Assembly (NCBI RefSeq): GCF_019711515.1
Contig: NZ_JAIGNO010000001.1
Location: 372,001 to 436,000, forward strand
DNA length: 64,000 bases
Source of the DNA: Qipengyuania qiaonensis
GTDB taxonomy: Bacteria; Pseudomonadota; Alphaproteobacteria; Sphingomonadales; Sphingomonadaceae
Direction: 5' to 3'
The position numbers were made by a program, and so were the translations under genes. The notes under the pieces are model-generated. The model worked only from the letters and a program-made list of their open reading frames with translations. It was not told the DNA's origin and did not search any database. Of the stretch, positions 52,828-62,131 are shown one piece after another (position 1 is the first letter of the stretch; the number at the start of each line of letters is the position of its first letter).

Positions 52828-54054
52828 TCAATCGCTCTCGTATTTACTCGTCACGATATGCAACTCGCCTTCCAGCGTTTGATGCACCGGACACTTGTCG
52901 GCGATTTCGACGATGCGTTGCCGCTGCTCTTCGTCGAGGCTCTCGCCATGTAGCGCGATCCGCCGATGGAGAGCCTGGATCCGTTTGCCGTCCGCCATAG
53001 CCTTGGCGTGATCGCAATGGCCCGCATGGTCGCGTTCATGCGTGACTTGAACCGTTACTCCATCGAGCGGCCAGCCCTTTCGGTCGGCATACATCTTCAT
53101 CGTCATCGCGGTGCAGGTACCCAGCGCTGCGGTGAGGAGGTCGTAGGGTGTCGGCCCGCTATCGTCGCCGCCATAGCTCCGCGGTTCGTCTGCGATGAGG
53201 TGATGGGTTCTGGTGTGGACCTCGGTGCCGAACTTGCCATGGCCGGTTTTCACCACCACGCCTTCCTCCGGCATCGGCCAGTCGTCACGCAGGGGCAGGT
53301 AACGGGTCGCCCACGCCGCGATGACGCTGGCGGCGAATTGAGCATCGGTCTCCCTTAGCAGGAGGTGGTCGGCACCCTCCAAACTGACGAAGCTTTTCGG
53401 ATGTTTCGCCGCGGCGAACAGGGCGCTCGCATTCTCGATCCCGACTATCGCATCGGTCGGCGAATGGAGAAACAGCAAGGGTCGTCTCAACCGCGCGACC
53501 TCTTCCAGCAGATCGACACTTTCGACTTTCTCGAGGAAATCGCGGCTTAGCGCGAAATTGCGCCCGCCGATGCTTACCTCCCCCGTACCCGTCTCGCGGA
53601 TTGCGTCGAGATCGCCTTCGATCCGCTGCAGAACGTGCGGCACGTCGCTTGGCGCGGCGATGGTCGCAATGGCTGCGACCCCGTCGAACCCGATATCGTC
53701 CGCAGCCGCCAGCACCGCCGCGCCGCCAAGGCTGTGTCCGACAAGGAGGATCGGCTGGGCAAAGCGATCGAGCAAGTTGCGCCCTGCAGCTACGAGGTCC
53801 GCGACATCGGCGGCAAAGCCGGCCCGACCGAATTCACCCTCGCTCCCGCCGAGGCCGGTAAAGTCGAACCGCAGGCAGGCGATGCCCTCTTTCGCCAGAG
53901 CCCTTGCCACCGTCACCGCAGCCTTGCTCTGCCGCGTGCAGGTAAAGCAATGTGCGAACAGCGCGGCGCCCCGAACCAGCCCGGTCGGCAGTTCCAGCGA
54001 GCCTTTCAGGTCGTGCCCGGCGTCGGTCGCGATGGTGATGGTTTCGGTCGGCAT
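52828..54054 (-). CDS. Alpha/beta hydrolase-OsmC fusion protein
   Basis: 408 residues. The N-terminal alpha/beta hydrolase (about 1-255) has GHSLGG with Ser108. The C-terminal OsmC domain (about 275-408) has two Cys in GTCTAMTM and DKCPVH, the peroxidatic/resolving arrangement of OsmC/Ohr. The pair could link ester cleavage to hydroperoxide reduction. The start at 54054 (MPTETITIAT) is chosen, as the longer frame adds basic unrelated residues. Similar fusions occur in other proteobacteria. Confidence 0.88.
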   Translation of the reverse strand: MPTETITIATDAGHDLKGSLELPTGLVRGAALFAHCFTCTRQSKAAVTVARALAKEGIACLRFDFTGLGGSEGEFGRAGFAADVADLVAAGRNLLDRFAQPILLVGHSLGGAAVLAAADDIGFDGVAAIATIAAPSDVPHVLQRIEGDLDAIRETGTGEVSIGGRNFALSRDFLEKVESVDLLEEVARLRRPLLFLHSPTDAIVGIENASALFAAAKHPKSFVSLEGADHLLLRETDAQFAASVIAAWATRYLPLRDDWPMPEEGVVVKTGHGKFGTEVHTRTHHLIADEPRSYGGDDSGPTPYDLLTAALGTCTAMTMKMYADRKGWPLDGVTVQVTHERDHAGHCDHAKAMADGKRIQALHRRIALHGESLDEEQRQRIVEIADKCPVHQTLEGELHIVTSKYESD

Positions 54055-54455
54055 GGATCGTCCTTGTGGCCCCCGGGAATAGTCGTCTTTGCGATAATAC
54101 GCGCGAAGCTTGCGCAAGGGTTACGGCCCGGCTGAGATTCCGCGACCGGGTCGGCGAGCAGGCAGAATTTTCCTACACTTCGGCAATCGGCCATAGAGCC
54201 GGTTCGACCGCTCTGTCGAATAGCGCAGCGATTATTCGGCAAAGCTGGCAGGCGGTCTGTAGCGAGCTGGAGGCGAAGGTGACAATGCGTGGACGAGAAT
54301 ATCCGACAAAATACTGATATAATACAATTATTCGATAGTTTCGAGTTTTTGAAAATACCCCCTTTAGCGGTCCACATGGACAGCCGCGTGGTTCCCGCTC
54401 TTGCCCTTCCCCGCGCTGCCCCCTAACGCTTACGTAAAGTTACAAGGGAAAACCG
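54055..54455. promoter_or_regulatory. 400-base spacer upstream of moxR with candidate promoter
   Basis: This gap lacks a convincing gene; an 83-codon plus-strand frame at 54066-54317 looks like chance. The 3' half is AT-rich, with a TATAAT-like hexamer at 54318-54323, 133 bases before moxR; no good -35 is paired with it. TTACGTAA, a perfect 8-base palindrome, lies at 54430-54437 just ahead of the AAGGGAA ribosome site. The region may also hold the promoter of the divergent hydrolase-OsmC gene. Confidence 0.4.
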
Positions 54456-55322
54456 ATGACCGACCAGACCAGCGAGCCGGCCCGTTTCGAGGGAACGAAA
54501 TCCTATATCGCCACCGAAGACCTCAAGGTTGCGGTCAATGCCGCTGTAACGCTGCGCCGCCCGCTCCTCGTCAAGGGCGAACCGGGCACGGGCAAGACGG
54601 TCCTCGCACATGAAATCGCCAAGGCCATAGATGCCCCGTTGATCGAATGGAACGTCAAGTCGACCACCAAGGCCCAGCAGGGTCTGTACGAATACGATGC
54701 GGTCGCGCGCCTGCGCGATGGCCAGTTGGGCGACGAGCGGGTCCACGACATTTCGAACTACATCAAGAAGGGCAAGCTGTGGGAGGCGTTCACGTCCAAA
54801 CAGCTCCCGGTGTTGCTGATCGATGAGATCGACAAGGCCGATATCGAATTCCCCAACGATCTGTTGCAGGAACTCGATCGTATGAGCTTCGACGTTTACG
54901 AGACGCATACGCGGGTCGAGGCCAAGAAACGCCCGATCGTGGTCATCACTTCGAACAACGAGAAGGAACTGCCCGACGCATTCCTGCGCCGCTGTTTCTT
55001 CCACTACATCAAGTTCCCCGATACCGAGACGATGCGCGACATCATCGAGGTGCACTTCCCCGGCATCCAGAAAAACCTCGTCACCAAGGCGATGGAGATC
55101 TTCTACGAGATCCGCGATGTGCCGGGGCTCAAGAAGAAGCCCAGCACCAGCGAACTGCTCGACTGGTTGAAGCTGCTGCTGAACGAGGACATGCCGATCG
55201 AGGTGCTGCAGGACGCGAATCCCAATGCCGCGATCCCGCCGCTTCATGGCGCGCTGCTCAAGAACGAACAGGATGTGATGATGTTCGAACGGCTTGCCTT
55301 CATGGCGCGGCGGCAGCAGTAG
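54456..55322 (+). CDS. MoxR-type AAA+ ATPase (CoxD-like)
   Basis: 288-residue AAA+ protein with Walker A GEPGTGKT (41-48), Walker B VLLIDE (119-124) and sensor motifs including TSNNEKELPDAFLRR. MoxR ATPases act as chaperones activating metal enzymes or membrane complexes, often with a VWA partner. The CoxE-like VWA gene lies 1.6 kb downstream on the same strand, separated by an antisense chemotaxis gene. The target complex is unknown. Confidence 0.9.
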   Translation: MTDQTSEPARFEGTKSYIATEDLKVAVNAAVTLRRPLLVKGEPGTGKTVLAHEIAKAIDAPLIEWNVKSTTKAQQGLYEYDAVARLRDGQLGDERVHDISNYIKKGKLWEAFTSKQLPVLLIDEIDKADIEFPNDLLQELDRMSFDVYETHTRVEAKKRPIVVITSNNEKELPDAFLRRCFFHYIKFPDTETMRDIIEVHFPGIQKNLVTKAMEIFYEIRDVPGLKKKPSTSELLDWLKLLLNEDMPIEVLQDANPNAAIPPLHGALLKNEQDVMMFERLAFMARRQQ

Positions 55323-55371
55323 CGCTCGGGCGCTGGCGCTCGACACCTTCGACCGACAATGCCCGTCGGGA

Positions 55372-56790
55372 TCAGCGGAAGCTGTAGGCCAGTTCGAAAT
55401 CCCCCCAGCGGCGACCGCCGATATAGACGGGGATGTAGACGTTGCGCACCACGATGTAGTTCTTGCCGTCGCCTTCCTGACGATACACGGCCATCGTGTA
55501 AGGGTCGGTCGTCGCTTTTGCGACGTGGTCGATCCCTTCGAGGATGATCCGGCCGTTGCGGCAATATTTCGTGTCGTGGGCAAGCTCGCCGGTGGGCCTG
55601 CGGGAATGATCGGTGACATGCGTGGGCAGGAAACCGTTCATGTCCGCCTGCGAGCACATGATCACCGCACCGCCACCGCCGCTGACCCTATCGTTCACCG
55701 GTCGCCAGTTTATGTCGGCCCAATCGCTCAGGCTGGTGCGATAAAGGGGCGGATTGGTGCCAGGGACTTGCCGGTAGTCCCGGTCGAAGAGCTGATCCAT
55801 CGTCAGTTCGCCTGACGCGATGGCCTGCTCGGCCAGCGTAACAATTTCCTGCGCATGTCCCTGGGCCTTTTCGACCATGGTGCTGTCCTGCGGCGAAAGC
55901 CCCGCCTTGACGAGCTTGTCGAACATGTCGCTGGCGATCAGTTCGAGGTCTTCCATACGCGTGTGGGCAGCGGCAAGCTTGCTCTCGTTCTCGCTGACGG
56001 CACCATCGAAATCGCCCAGCACGTCTTGTACGCGATGAACATGGTCCGAAATCGTCGCGGTGTTGCGCGCGATCTGGTCCTGCTGGCCGTCCACTTCGAT
56101 CAGCAGTTCCGTGACGCTGCGCATCGTATCTTCAATCGACCCGACGGAGTTCTTGGCCTGAGTGCTGGCGGCTGCCCCGCTCTGGATCTTTTCGATGACC
56201 TGCTCGGCCTCGCTGCCCAGCGTATCGATCGTGCGACCGATCTCTTCGGTCGCCTTGCGGGTTTCGCTGGCCAGCGTCTTCACCTCGTTGGCGACAACGG
56301 CGAAAGTGCGGCCCTGCTCGCCGGCGCGCATCGCTTCGATCGTGGCGTTCAGCGCGAGGATATTGGTGGTCTCGGCGATCTGGTCGATTTCCTGGCTCGA
56401 ACGGCGGACCTGATCCATCGCCGCCGCAAAGCCGGTGACGTGCTCGGTCAGCGTTTCGACGAGGCTGAGGAGGTTGCCGATTTCGTTCAGCGAACTGCTG
56501 ATCATCGTCGTGCCATCGTTGAGACGTTCGATCGCTCTCTCGGACAGCAGGCGCGCTTCGTCGCTCGCTTCCAGGACCTTGCTCTGATCTTCGTCCAGCG
56601 CACGGACCGTACCCTGCAACTCGACATACTCGCTGCGCAGATGTCCGAAGGAATCGATCACTCCCTGGACGATGCCCGCCACGTCCGAGCATCCCACGGT
56701 TACCTTGCCGCAAGCCTCTGGAATCTTGTCGAGGGCCGATGCGCCGCGGGCATCGATCGCACTGAGTTCCATGTGAGTGATGACCCCCAT
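55372..56790 (-). CDS. Soluble methyl-accepting chemotaxis protein
   Basis: 472 residues with no transmembrane segment or signal peptide. A helical N-terminal part leads to the conserved MCP signalling hairpin ([18 protein letters not shown]...EVKTLA, residues about 136-173). A C-terminal sensory domain (about 325-472) follows, with the [24 protein letters not shown] and [13 protein letters not shown] segments seen in alphaproteobacterial soluble MCPs. It would sense a cytoplasmic signal and feed CheA. It lies antisense between moxR and the VWA gene. Confidence 0.85.
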   Translation of the reverse strand: MGVITHMELSAIDARGASALDKIPEACGKVTVGCSDVAGIVQGVIDSFGHLRSEYVELQGTVRALDEDQSKVLEASDEARLLSERAIERLNDGTTMISSSLNEIGNLLSLVETLTEHVTGFAAAMDQVRRSSQEIDQIAETTNILALNATIEAMRAGEQGRTFAVVANEVKTLASETRKATEEIGRTIDTLGSEAEQVIEKIQSGAAASTQAKNSVGSIEDTMRSVTELLIEVDGQQDQIARNTATISDHVHRVQDVLGDFDGAVSENESKLAAAHTRMEDLELIASDMFDKLVKAGLSPQDSTMVEKAQGHAQEIVTLAEQAIASGELTMDQLFDRDYRQVPGTNPPLYRTSLSDWADINWRPVNDRVSGGGGAVIMCSQADMNGFLPTHVTDHSRRPTGELAHDTKYCRNGRIILEGIDHVAKATTDPYTMAVYRQEGDGKNYIVVRNVYIPVYIGGRRWGDFELAYSFR

Positions 56791-56899
56791 CTGATCTTGT
56801 TCAATCTGCCATCTACGACAGGATGGTTAGCGGACAGTTAAGTCGGCGCAGTTCGCAGAAAAACGCGCTCTGGCGCAGACCTGAGCTTCCCGCTAGACC

Positions 56900-58090
56900 A
56901 TGTTCATGTTCTTCAATTTCGTCGACGAGCTGCGTTCTGCGGGAATTCCCGCGAGCTTCAAGGAACATCTCACGCTGATCGAGGCACTCGATCGCGATGT
57001 CATCGAGCAATCGCCAGAGGCGTTCTATTATCTCAGCCGCGCAACCTTCGTGAAGGACGAAGGCCTGCTCGACCGGTTCGATCAGGTCTTTCAGAAGGTT
57101 TTCAAGGGCATCCTCACCGATTACGGCCAGAACCCGGTCGATGTGCCCGAAGACTGGCTCAAGGCAGTCGCCGAGAAATTCCTTTCTGCCGAGGAAATGG
57201 AGAAGATCAAATCTCTGGGTGACTGGGACGAGATCATGGAGACGCTGAAGAAGCGGCTCGAAGAACAGGAAAAGCGCCATCAGGGCGGCAACAAATGGAT
57301 CGGCACCGGAGGCACCTCGCCCTTCGGCAATTCGGGTTACAATCCCGAAGGCGTGCGGATCGGCGGGGAAAGCCGCCACAAGCGTGCGCTCAAGGTGTGG
57401 GACAAGCGTGAGTTCAAGAATCTCGACAGCACAAAGGAACTGGGCACACGTAACATCAAGATGGCGCTCCGGCGCCTGCGGCGCTTCGCGCGCGAGGGGG
57501 CGGCGGACGAACTTGACCTCGATGCGACCATCGAAGGCACGGCCAAGCAGGGCTGGCTCGACATCCATATGCGCCCGGAACGCCACAATGCGGTAAAACT
57601 GCTGCTGTTCCTTGACGTCGGCGGGTCGATGGACCCGTTCATCAAGCTGTGCGAGGAACTGTTCAGCGCGGCCACGGCGGAGTTCAAGAATCTCGAATTC
57701 TTCTACTTCCACAACTGCCTCTACGAAGGCGTCTGGAAGGACAACCGTCGCCGCTGGCAGGAGCGCACCAAGACCTGGGACGTGCTCCACAAATACGGGC
57801 ATGACTACAAGGTGATTTTCGTCGGCGATGCCGCCATGAGCCCCTACGAAATCACCCATCCGGGCGGAAGCGTCGAGCATATGAATGAGGAAGCCGGCGC
57901 CACCTGGATGCAGCGCCTGACCAATACCTATCCTGCGACGGTGTGGCTCAACCCCGTGCCCGAGAAGCAGTGGAGCTATTCGCAGTCGACCAAGGTGATG
58001 AAGCAGCTAGTGAACGACCGCATGTATCCGCTGACGCTTGACGGGCTGGACGACGCGATGCGCGAACTGAGCCGCAAAACGGGCGCGTGA
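56900..58090 (+). CDS. VWA domain protein, CoxE-like
   Basis: 396 residues with a CoxE-type layout: a helical N-terminus and a C-terminal VWA domain whose MIDAS-like site reads FLDVGGSMDPF (Asp239, Ser243). The metal site keeps Asp and Ser but differs from canonical DxSxS. It most likely works with the MoxR ATPase. The ATG at 56900 has only weak ribosome-site signals. Two bases separate its stop from the next gene. Confidence 0.88.
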   Translation: MFMFFNFVDELRSAGIPASFKEHLTLIEALDRDVIEQSPEAFYYLSRATFVKDEGLLDRFDQVFQKVFKGILTDYGQNPVDVPEDWLKAVAEKFLSAEEMEKIKSLGDWDEIMETLKKRLEEQEKRHQGGNKWIGTGGTSPFGNSGYNPEGVRIGGESRHKRALKVWDKREFKNLDSTKELGTRNIKMALRRLRRFAREGAADELDLDATIEGTAKQGWLDIHMRPERHNAVKLLLFLDVGGSMDPFIKLCEELFSAATAEFKNLEFFYFHNCLYEGVWKDNRRRWQERTKTWDVLHKYGHDYKVIFVGDAAMSPYEITHPGGSVEHMNEEAGATWMQRLTNTYPATVWLNPVPEKQWSYSQSTKVMKQLVNDRMYPLTLDGLDDAMRELSRKTGA

Positions 58091-58091
58091 T

Positions 58092-58925
58092 TTGAAGCAT
58101 TCACGCTTCGAGGCGATCCGCCTTCGCCTCGAAAGATTCGATCCGGGGACGGGTTGGCGGCTGTGGCTCTATGAGTTCCTGCTATTCGGCTTCAAACAGG
58201 GTTGGGCCTGCCTCTTCGGCGCATTGATGCTGGCGCTGCTTCTGGCGACGCATTTCTTGTATCCCGAAAGCGCACCGCTCCATCGCTACGATTTCCTTAC
58301 GCTTTCTGCCGTCGCCATTCAGGGCGCGATGCTGGCTTTTCGCCTGGAGACGTGGGCGGAAGCCAAAGTCATCCTGATCTTCCACGTGGTCGGCACGGTG
58401 ATGGAGCTGTTCAAGACCGCCGCGGGCTCGTGGATCTATCCCGAGGCCAGCGTGCTGCATATCGGCGCGGTACCGCTGTTTTCAGGCTTCATGTATGCCG
58501 CCGTCGGCAGCTATATCGCGCGCGTCTGGCGTATCTTCGATTTTCGTTACACCGGTTATCCGTCGCGCTGGGCGACTTGGGTGCTCGCCGCCGCGATCTA
58601 TATCAACTTCTTTGCGCATCACTGGCTGCCCGATATCAGGATGGCACTGTTCGCAGCGACGATCCTGCTGTTCTGGAAGACCAGAATCCATTTCCGCAAC
58701 TGGCGCGAGCATCGCTGGATGCCCTTGCTGCTGGGCTTCTTGCTCGTCGCATTGTTCATCTGGGGCGCGGAGAATATCGGCACGTTCGCCCGTGCCTGGA
58801 CTTATCCGGGGCAGGAGAATGGCTGGAAAATGGTAAGCCTGGCCAAGCTCGGCAGCTGGTTCCTGCTGATGCTCATCAGCTTCGTACTGGTCGAGCTCGT
58901 ATCACCGGTCAGGGAACCGGATTAG
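58092..58925 (+). CDS. DUF817 family membrane protein
   Basis: 277-residue polytopic membrane protein with about eight helices, matching DUF817 (LYEFLLFGFKQGWACLFGALML, TVMELFKTAAGSWIYPEA, GFMYAAVGSYIARVWRIFD). Function unknown. It begins with TTG one base after the VWA gene stop (TGA-T-TTG), so translation is probably coupled. Its stop overlaps the convergent MFS stop by 4 bases. The MoxR/VWA link is only positional. Confidence 0.85.
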   Translation: MKHSRFEAIRLRLERFDPGTGWRLWLYEFLLFGFKQGWACLFGALMLALLLATHFLYPESAPLHRYDFLTLSAVAIQGAMLAFRLETWAEAKVILIFHVVGTVMELFKTAAGSWIYPEASVLHIGAVPLFSGFMYAAVGSYIARVWRIFDFRYTGYPSRWATWVLAAAIYINFFAHHWLPDIRMALFAATILLFWKTRIHFRNWREHRWMPLLLGFLLVALFIWGAENIGTFARAWTYPGQENGWKMVSLAKLGSWFLLMLISFVLVELVSPVREPD

Positions 58926-60211
58926 TCCTTTTTGTCGAGTTCGTCATTCAGCCTGAGCGAGCATCGCCAGAAGAAAAAGGCCGGAACCACACCGAGGAAT
59001 GTGGCACCGTAGAGCACGTATCGAACGCTCTCTTCGCCATAGGTAGGCTGGAGAAGGTCCGACAGGATGCCGAAGAACAACGGGCCGAGGCCGAGGCCGA
59101 TCAGGTTCTGGAAAAACAGCAGCACCGCCGCCGCGATGGCCCTTGCCCTGAGAGGTACGAGCCCCTGCACGCTCGAATATGTCGGACCGTAATAGAGCGA
59201 ATTGCAGAGCGTCGGGATTATGAGAAGGAACAGGGCTAGAAACCAGTCGTCGGTCATGAATGCCAGCAACGCAAACGGTATCGTGAAGACCATTCCGAGT
59301 GCCGGGGCGGTCAGGACGTGACGGCGGTTCTCCGACCCGAACTTGTCGGCGAGATATCCCCCCAGAACGGTTCCGGCGATACCGGCCGCACCATTGACGA
59401 CCCCGAACCAGAACCCGACTTCGCCGGGCGTCAGCCCGTGCGTTCGCTGGAAGAATATGGTGATCCAGGTCACCTTGCCATAGGCCAGAAAGGCCGCGGC
59501 GGAACCTGCCGTGACCAGCAGCACGAATGCCCGCGAACTGAACATCGCTTTGAGCGCATCCTTCATCGGCATCTGCCCGGTCGATTGCGCCGCTATAGCC
59601 TGCACTGTCGCCCCTGAGCGTCGCGGATCCCTGAGCGTCATGAAGACGATAACGGCCAGCAGAATGCCCGGCAGGCCGACGATCAGGAACGCGTTTCTCC
59701 ACCCCACCGTATCGGCAAGGATTCCACCGATAAGCATGCCCAGAAGCGTGCCGATGGGAATCCCGAGCGCGTAGAATGCCAGAGCCGAGGAGCGCTTGGC
59801 AGGTTCGACGAGGTCGGCGATCAGGGAATGCGCAGGCGGCGTGCAGCCTGCTTCACCTATCCCCACACCGATCCGCGCCAGCAGCAGCTGGATGAAATTC
59901 TGCGCCAGTCCGCAGAGTGCCGTCATCGCAGACCAGATCGCCAGAGCTCCGCCGATCAGCCACGGGCGATTGGTCGAGGGCCGGTCGGAGAAGCGGGCGA
60001 TCGGCAGACCCAGCACGGTATAGAACAGTGCGAAGGCCAGACCGGTCATCAATCCGATCTCCGTATCACTCAATCCCAGTTCGATCCGGATCGGTTCGGC
60101 CAGGATGTTGACGATCTGACGGTCGATAAAATTGAAGATGTAGACGACCAGAAGAATCCACAGGGTAACCCTGACCGATCCGCCGGTCTGCCGTGCTGCC
60201 GCAGTCGCCAT
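58922..60211 (-). CDS. MFS transporter, spinster-like family
   Basis: 429-residue 12-helix MFS protein with VVYIFNFIDRQIVNIL in helix 1 and GEAGCTPPAHSLIADLV in helix 4, typical of the spinster-like group in Proteobacteria. The substrate is unknown. GGAGAG precedes the ATG at 60211. It lies 146 bases downstream of the NamZ-like gene on the same strand; no terminator is obvious between, so joint transcription is possible. Confidence 0.88.
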   Translation of the reverse strand: MATAAARQTGGSVRVTLWILLVVYIFNFIDRQIVNILAEPIRIELGLSDTEIGLMTGLAFALFYTVLGLPIARFSDRPSTNRPWLIGGALAIWSAMTALCGLAQNFIQLLLARIGVGIGEAGCTPPAHSLIADLVEPAKRSSALAFYALGIPIGTLLGMLIGGILADTVGWRNAFLIVGLPGILLAVIVFMTLRDPRRSGATVQAIAAQSTGQMPMKDALKAMFSSRAFVLLVTAGSAAAFLAYGKVTWITIFFQRTHGLTPGEVGFWFGVVNGAAGIAGTVLGGYLADKFGSENRRHVLTAPALGMVFTIPFALLAFMTDDWFLALFLLIIPTLCNSLYYGPTYSSVQGLVPLRARAIAAAVLLFFQNLIGLGLGPLFFGILSDLLQPTYGEESVRYVLYGATFLGVVPAFFFWRCSLRLNDELDKKD

Positions 60212-60357
60212 TATTATCTCTCCAGAAGCGCGGGTATGCCCGTCGCTTTCCGGCAAGCTTCCCTGATTACGCCATTTCGTCAAGGCCGTTGGTCGAAAAT
60301 CGAAGATCAGGTCGGGTCATACTGCTGCGGAAATCCTTTCCCGTCGGCAACATGTGC

Positions 60358-61560
60358 TTAGCTGTAGATCAGATGCCCTGAGATGGTTTCGCGCCAGGCC
60401 GCTTCGTCAGCGCTTGCCACTTCGTCCAGATCGTCGGGTGCCGCCTCGCCGTCGTCCACCCATTCGCGCAATGCCGGCCCGCCATTGATGACATCGATGG
60501 CCAGGCGGTCGAATTCATACTCGTACGGGAAATCGCGCCAAAGCGGATAGTCCGGATACAGATTGCGGATCGCCTTGAAGGCGAGAGCCTGGAGACGCCA
60601 GGGCTGGAAGGCATGATGATCGTAGAATTTGCCTTCGGCGTGAATCATCAGACCGTTGCAGAGCGTTCCTGCATGTTTGTGGAAGGTAGGTTCGAACCAG
60701 CATTCGCGAATTGCGCAGCCCCGCAACCACATCGGCGCAATGCGTCGCATTTCCGCCAGAACTGCCTTCGCATCGACGTCGGGTGCGCCGAACAGGACTT
60801 CGAGCGGCCGGGTGGTTCCCCTGCCCTCGCTCAGCGTTGTACCTTCCAGCATAACCGTGCCGGCATAGGCACGCGCCATGTTGAGATTGGCGGCATTAGG
60901 ACTGGGATTGATCCAGATACGGTTTTCCGGCCACCCGTAACCGGCAGGGTGCCCGGGTTTCCAGCCGCTCATTTCGATGATCTTCAGATCGACATCGAGC
61001 TTGAAGTGATCGACGAACCACTTAGCCATTTCGCCCATGGTCAGGCCGTGCCGCATGACCATGGGTGCCGCGCCGACAAAACTTTCCGCTCCGGGCAATA
61101 GCAGCGTCCCTTCGACCGGTCCGCCTGCGGGGTTCGGCCGGTCGAGCACCCATACGCTTTTGCCCAGTTTCGCCGCTTCCTCGAGCAGATAGAGCAGTGT
61201 GGTGACGAAAGTGTAGATGCGACACCCCAGATCCTGAAGGTCGAACAGGAATACATCCGCGCTGGACATCATCTGGCCTGTCGGGCGACGGACTTCGCCA
61301 TAGAGGCTGAAGATTGGGATACCGTATTGCGGATCGGTTTCGTCCGCGGTTTCGACCATATTGTCCTGTTTATCGCCTTTCAGCCCATGTTGTGGTCCGA
61401 AAGCGGAAGTTACGTTCACACGGCGTTCGATCAACGCATCAAGCGAATGGTCCAGACCGACCGTGACAGAAGCCGGATGTGCCACAAGCGCAACTCTTTT
61501 GCCTTCCAGCGGCTTGCGTAATTCTTCGTCTGTGATGAGTCTGTCGATGCCGAATTTCAT
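60358..61560 (-). CDS. DUF1343/NamZ-like exo-beta-N-acetylmuramidase homologue
   Basis: 400 residues of the DUF1343 family (GH171). The family member NamZ of Bacillus cleaves terminal MurNAc from peptidoglycan fragments. Family segments include GPQHGLKG, YGEVRRPT, FDLQDLGCRIYTF, DRPNPAGG and EGTTLSEGRGTTRP. Unlike secreted NamZ, no signal peptide is present at the N-terminus ([16 protein letters not shown]), so it is probably cytoplasmic. It overlaps the upstream DOMON-like gene as ATGA. Confidence 0.87.
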   Translation of the reverse strand: MKFGIDRLITDEELRKPLEGKRVALVAHPASVTVGLDHSLDALIERRVNVTSAFGPQHGLKGDKQDNMVETADETDPQYGIPIFSLYGEVRRPTGQMMSSADVFLFDLQDLGCRIYTFVTTLLYLLEEAAKLGKSVWVLDRPNPAGGPVEGTLLLPGAESFVGAAPMVMRHGLTMGEMAKWFVDHFKLDVDLKIIEMSGWKPGHPAGYGWPENRIWINPSPNAANLNMARAYAGTVMLEGTTLSEGRGTTRPLEVLFGAPDVDAKAVLAEMRRIAPMWLRGCAIRECWFEPTFHKHAGTLCNGLMIHAEGKFYDHHAFQPWRLQALAFKAIRNLYPDYPLWRDFPYEYEFDRLAIDVINGGPALREWVDDGEAAPDDLDEVASADEAAWRETISGHLIYS

Positions 61561-62099
61561 GTGGCGCTGGGTGCCGCAAGGTGGGCAGTGAAGCAAGCCG
61601 GATCGTGGAAATCCGGTTCAGCGCCCGAATGTTGCAGGGCCCAATAGCTTTTGCGACTGTCCGTCTCCTCGATCACGCAGGTGAGAGCCATCGCGCAATC
61701 TACATGCGGTAATCCCGCAACCGGCAAGGCTGAATCGAAGATGGCGAAGGTACTACCCAAGCGGATCGTACAGTCGGGTTCGCGTGGCATGCGGCGTTCG
61801 GTCATGCCCTGGCGGCGACTGTCGAAATCATAGGCATTCCAACGCTCGGAAGGCGAAAGGTTGAACTCGCAATAGGGTGTTCCCTGCTCCGGTCGAAGGA
61901 AGAGTTCGAAGCAGGTAGTCTGCCATAACTCGTCGGCCCTGCCCTTGCCCGCAAACGCGGGTACGACAAGATTGACTGAACCTTCAATCCGCCAGCGCAG
62001 CCGCAACCAGTTTTCGTCTCTGCCGATTACGCGCGCTTCGATGCTGGTTACGGCAAGTGGAGGGTGGGCCGAATGCGGCTCCAATCGATACGTTTGCAT
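61557..62099 (-). CDS. DOMON-like domain protein
   Basis: 180 residues, almost all beta-sheet in character, of a DOMON-like type ([37 protein letters not shown]). DOMON folds bind heme or sugars; no heme axial ligand can be assigned and no signal peptide is seen. The stop overlaps the NamZ-like start (ATGA), so the two are translated together. It is divergent from tyrS across 32 bases. Confidence 0.78.
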   Translation of the reverse strand: MQTYRLEPHSAHPPLAVTSIEARVIGRDENWLRLRWRIEGSVNLVVPAFAGKGRADELWQTTCFELFLRPEQGTPYCEFNLSPSERWNAYDFDSRRQGMTERRMPREPDCTIRLGSTFAIFDSALPVAGLPHVDCAMALTCVIEETDSRKSYWALQHSGAEPDFHDPACFTAHLAAPSAT

Positions 62100-62131
62100 G
62101 CCGCCTCTTACCTGCTAGCGGGCGCTTCGTC

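Noticed and set aside
54066..54317. 83-codon plus-strand frame in the spacer before moxR
   Set aside because: No ribosome site, no recognisable family, and codon use unlike the neighbours; treated as chance.
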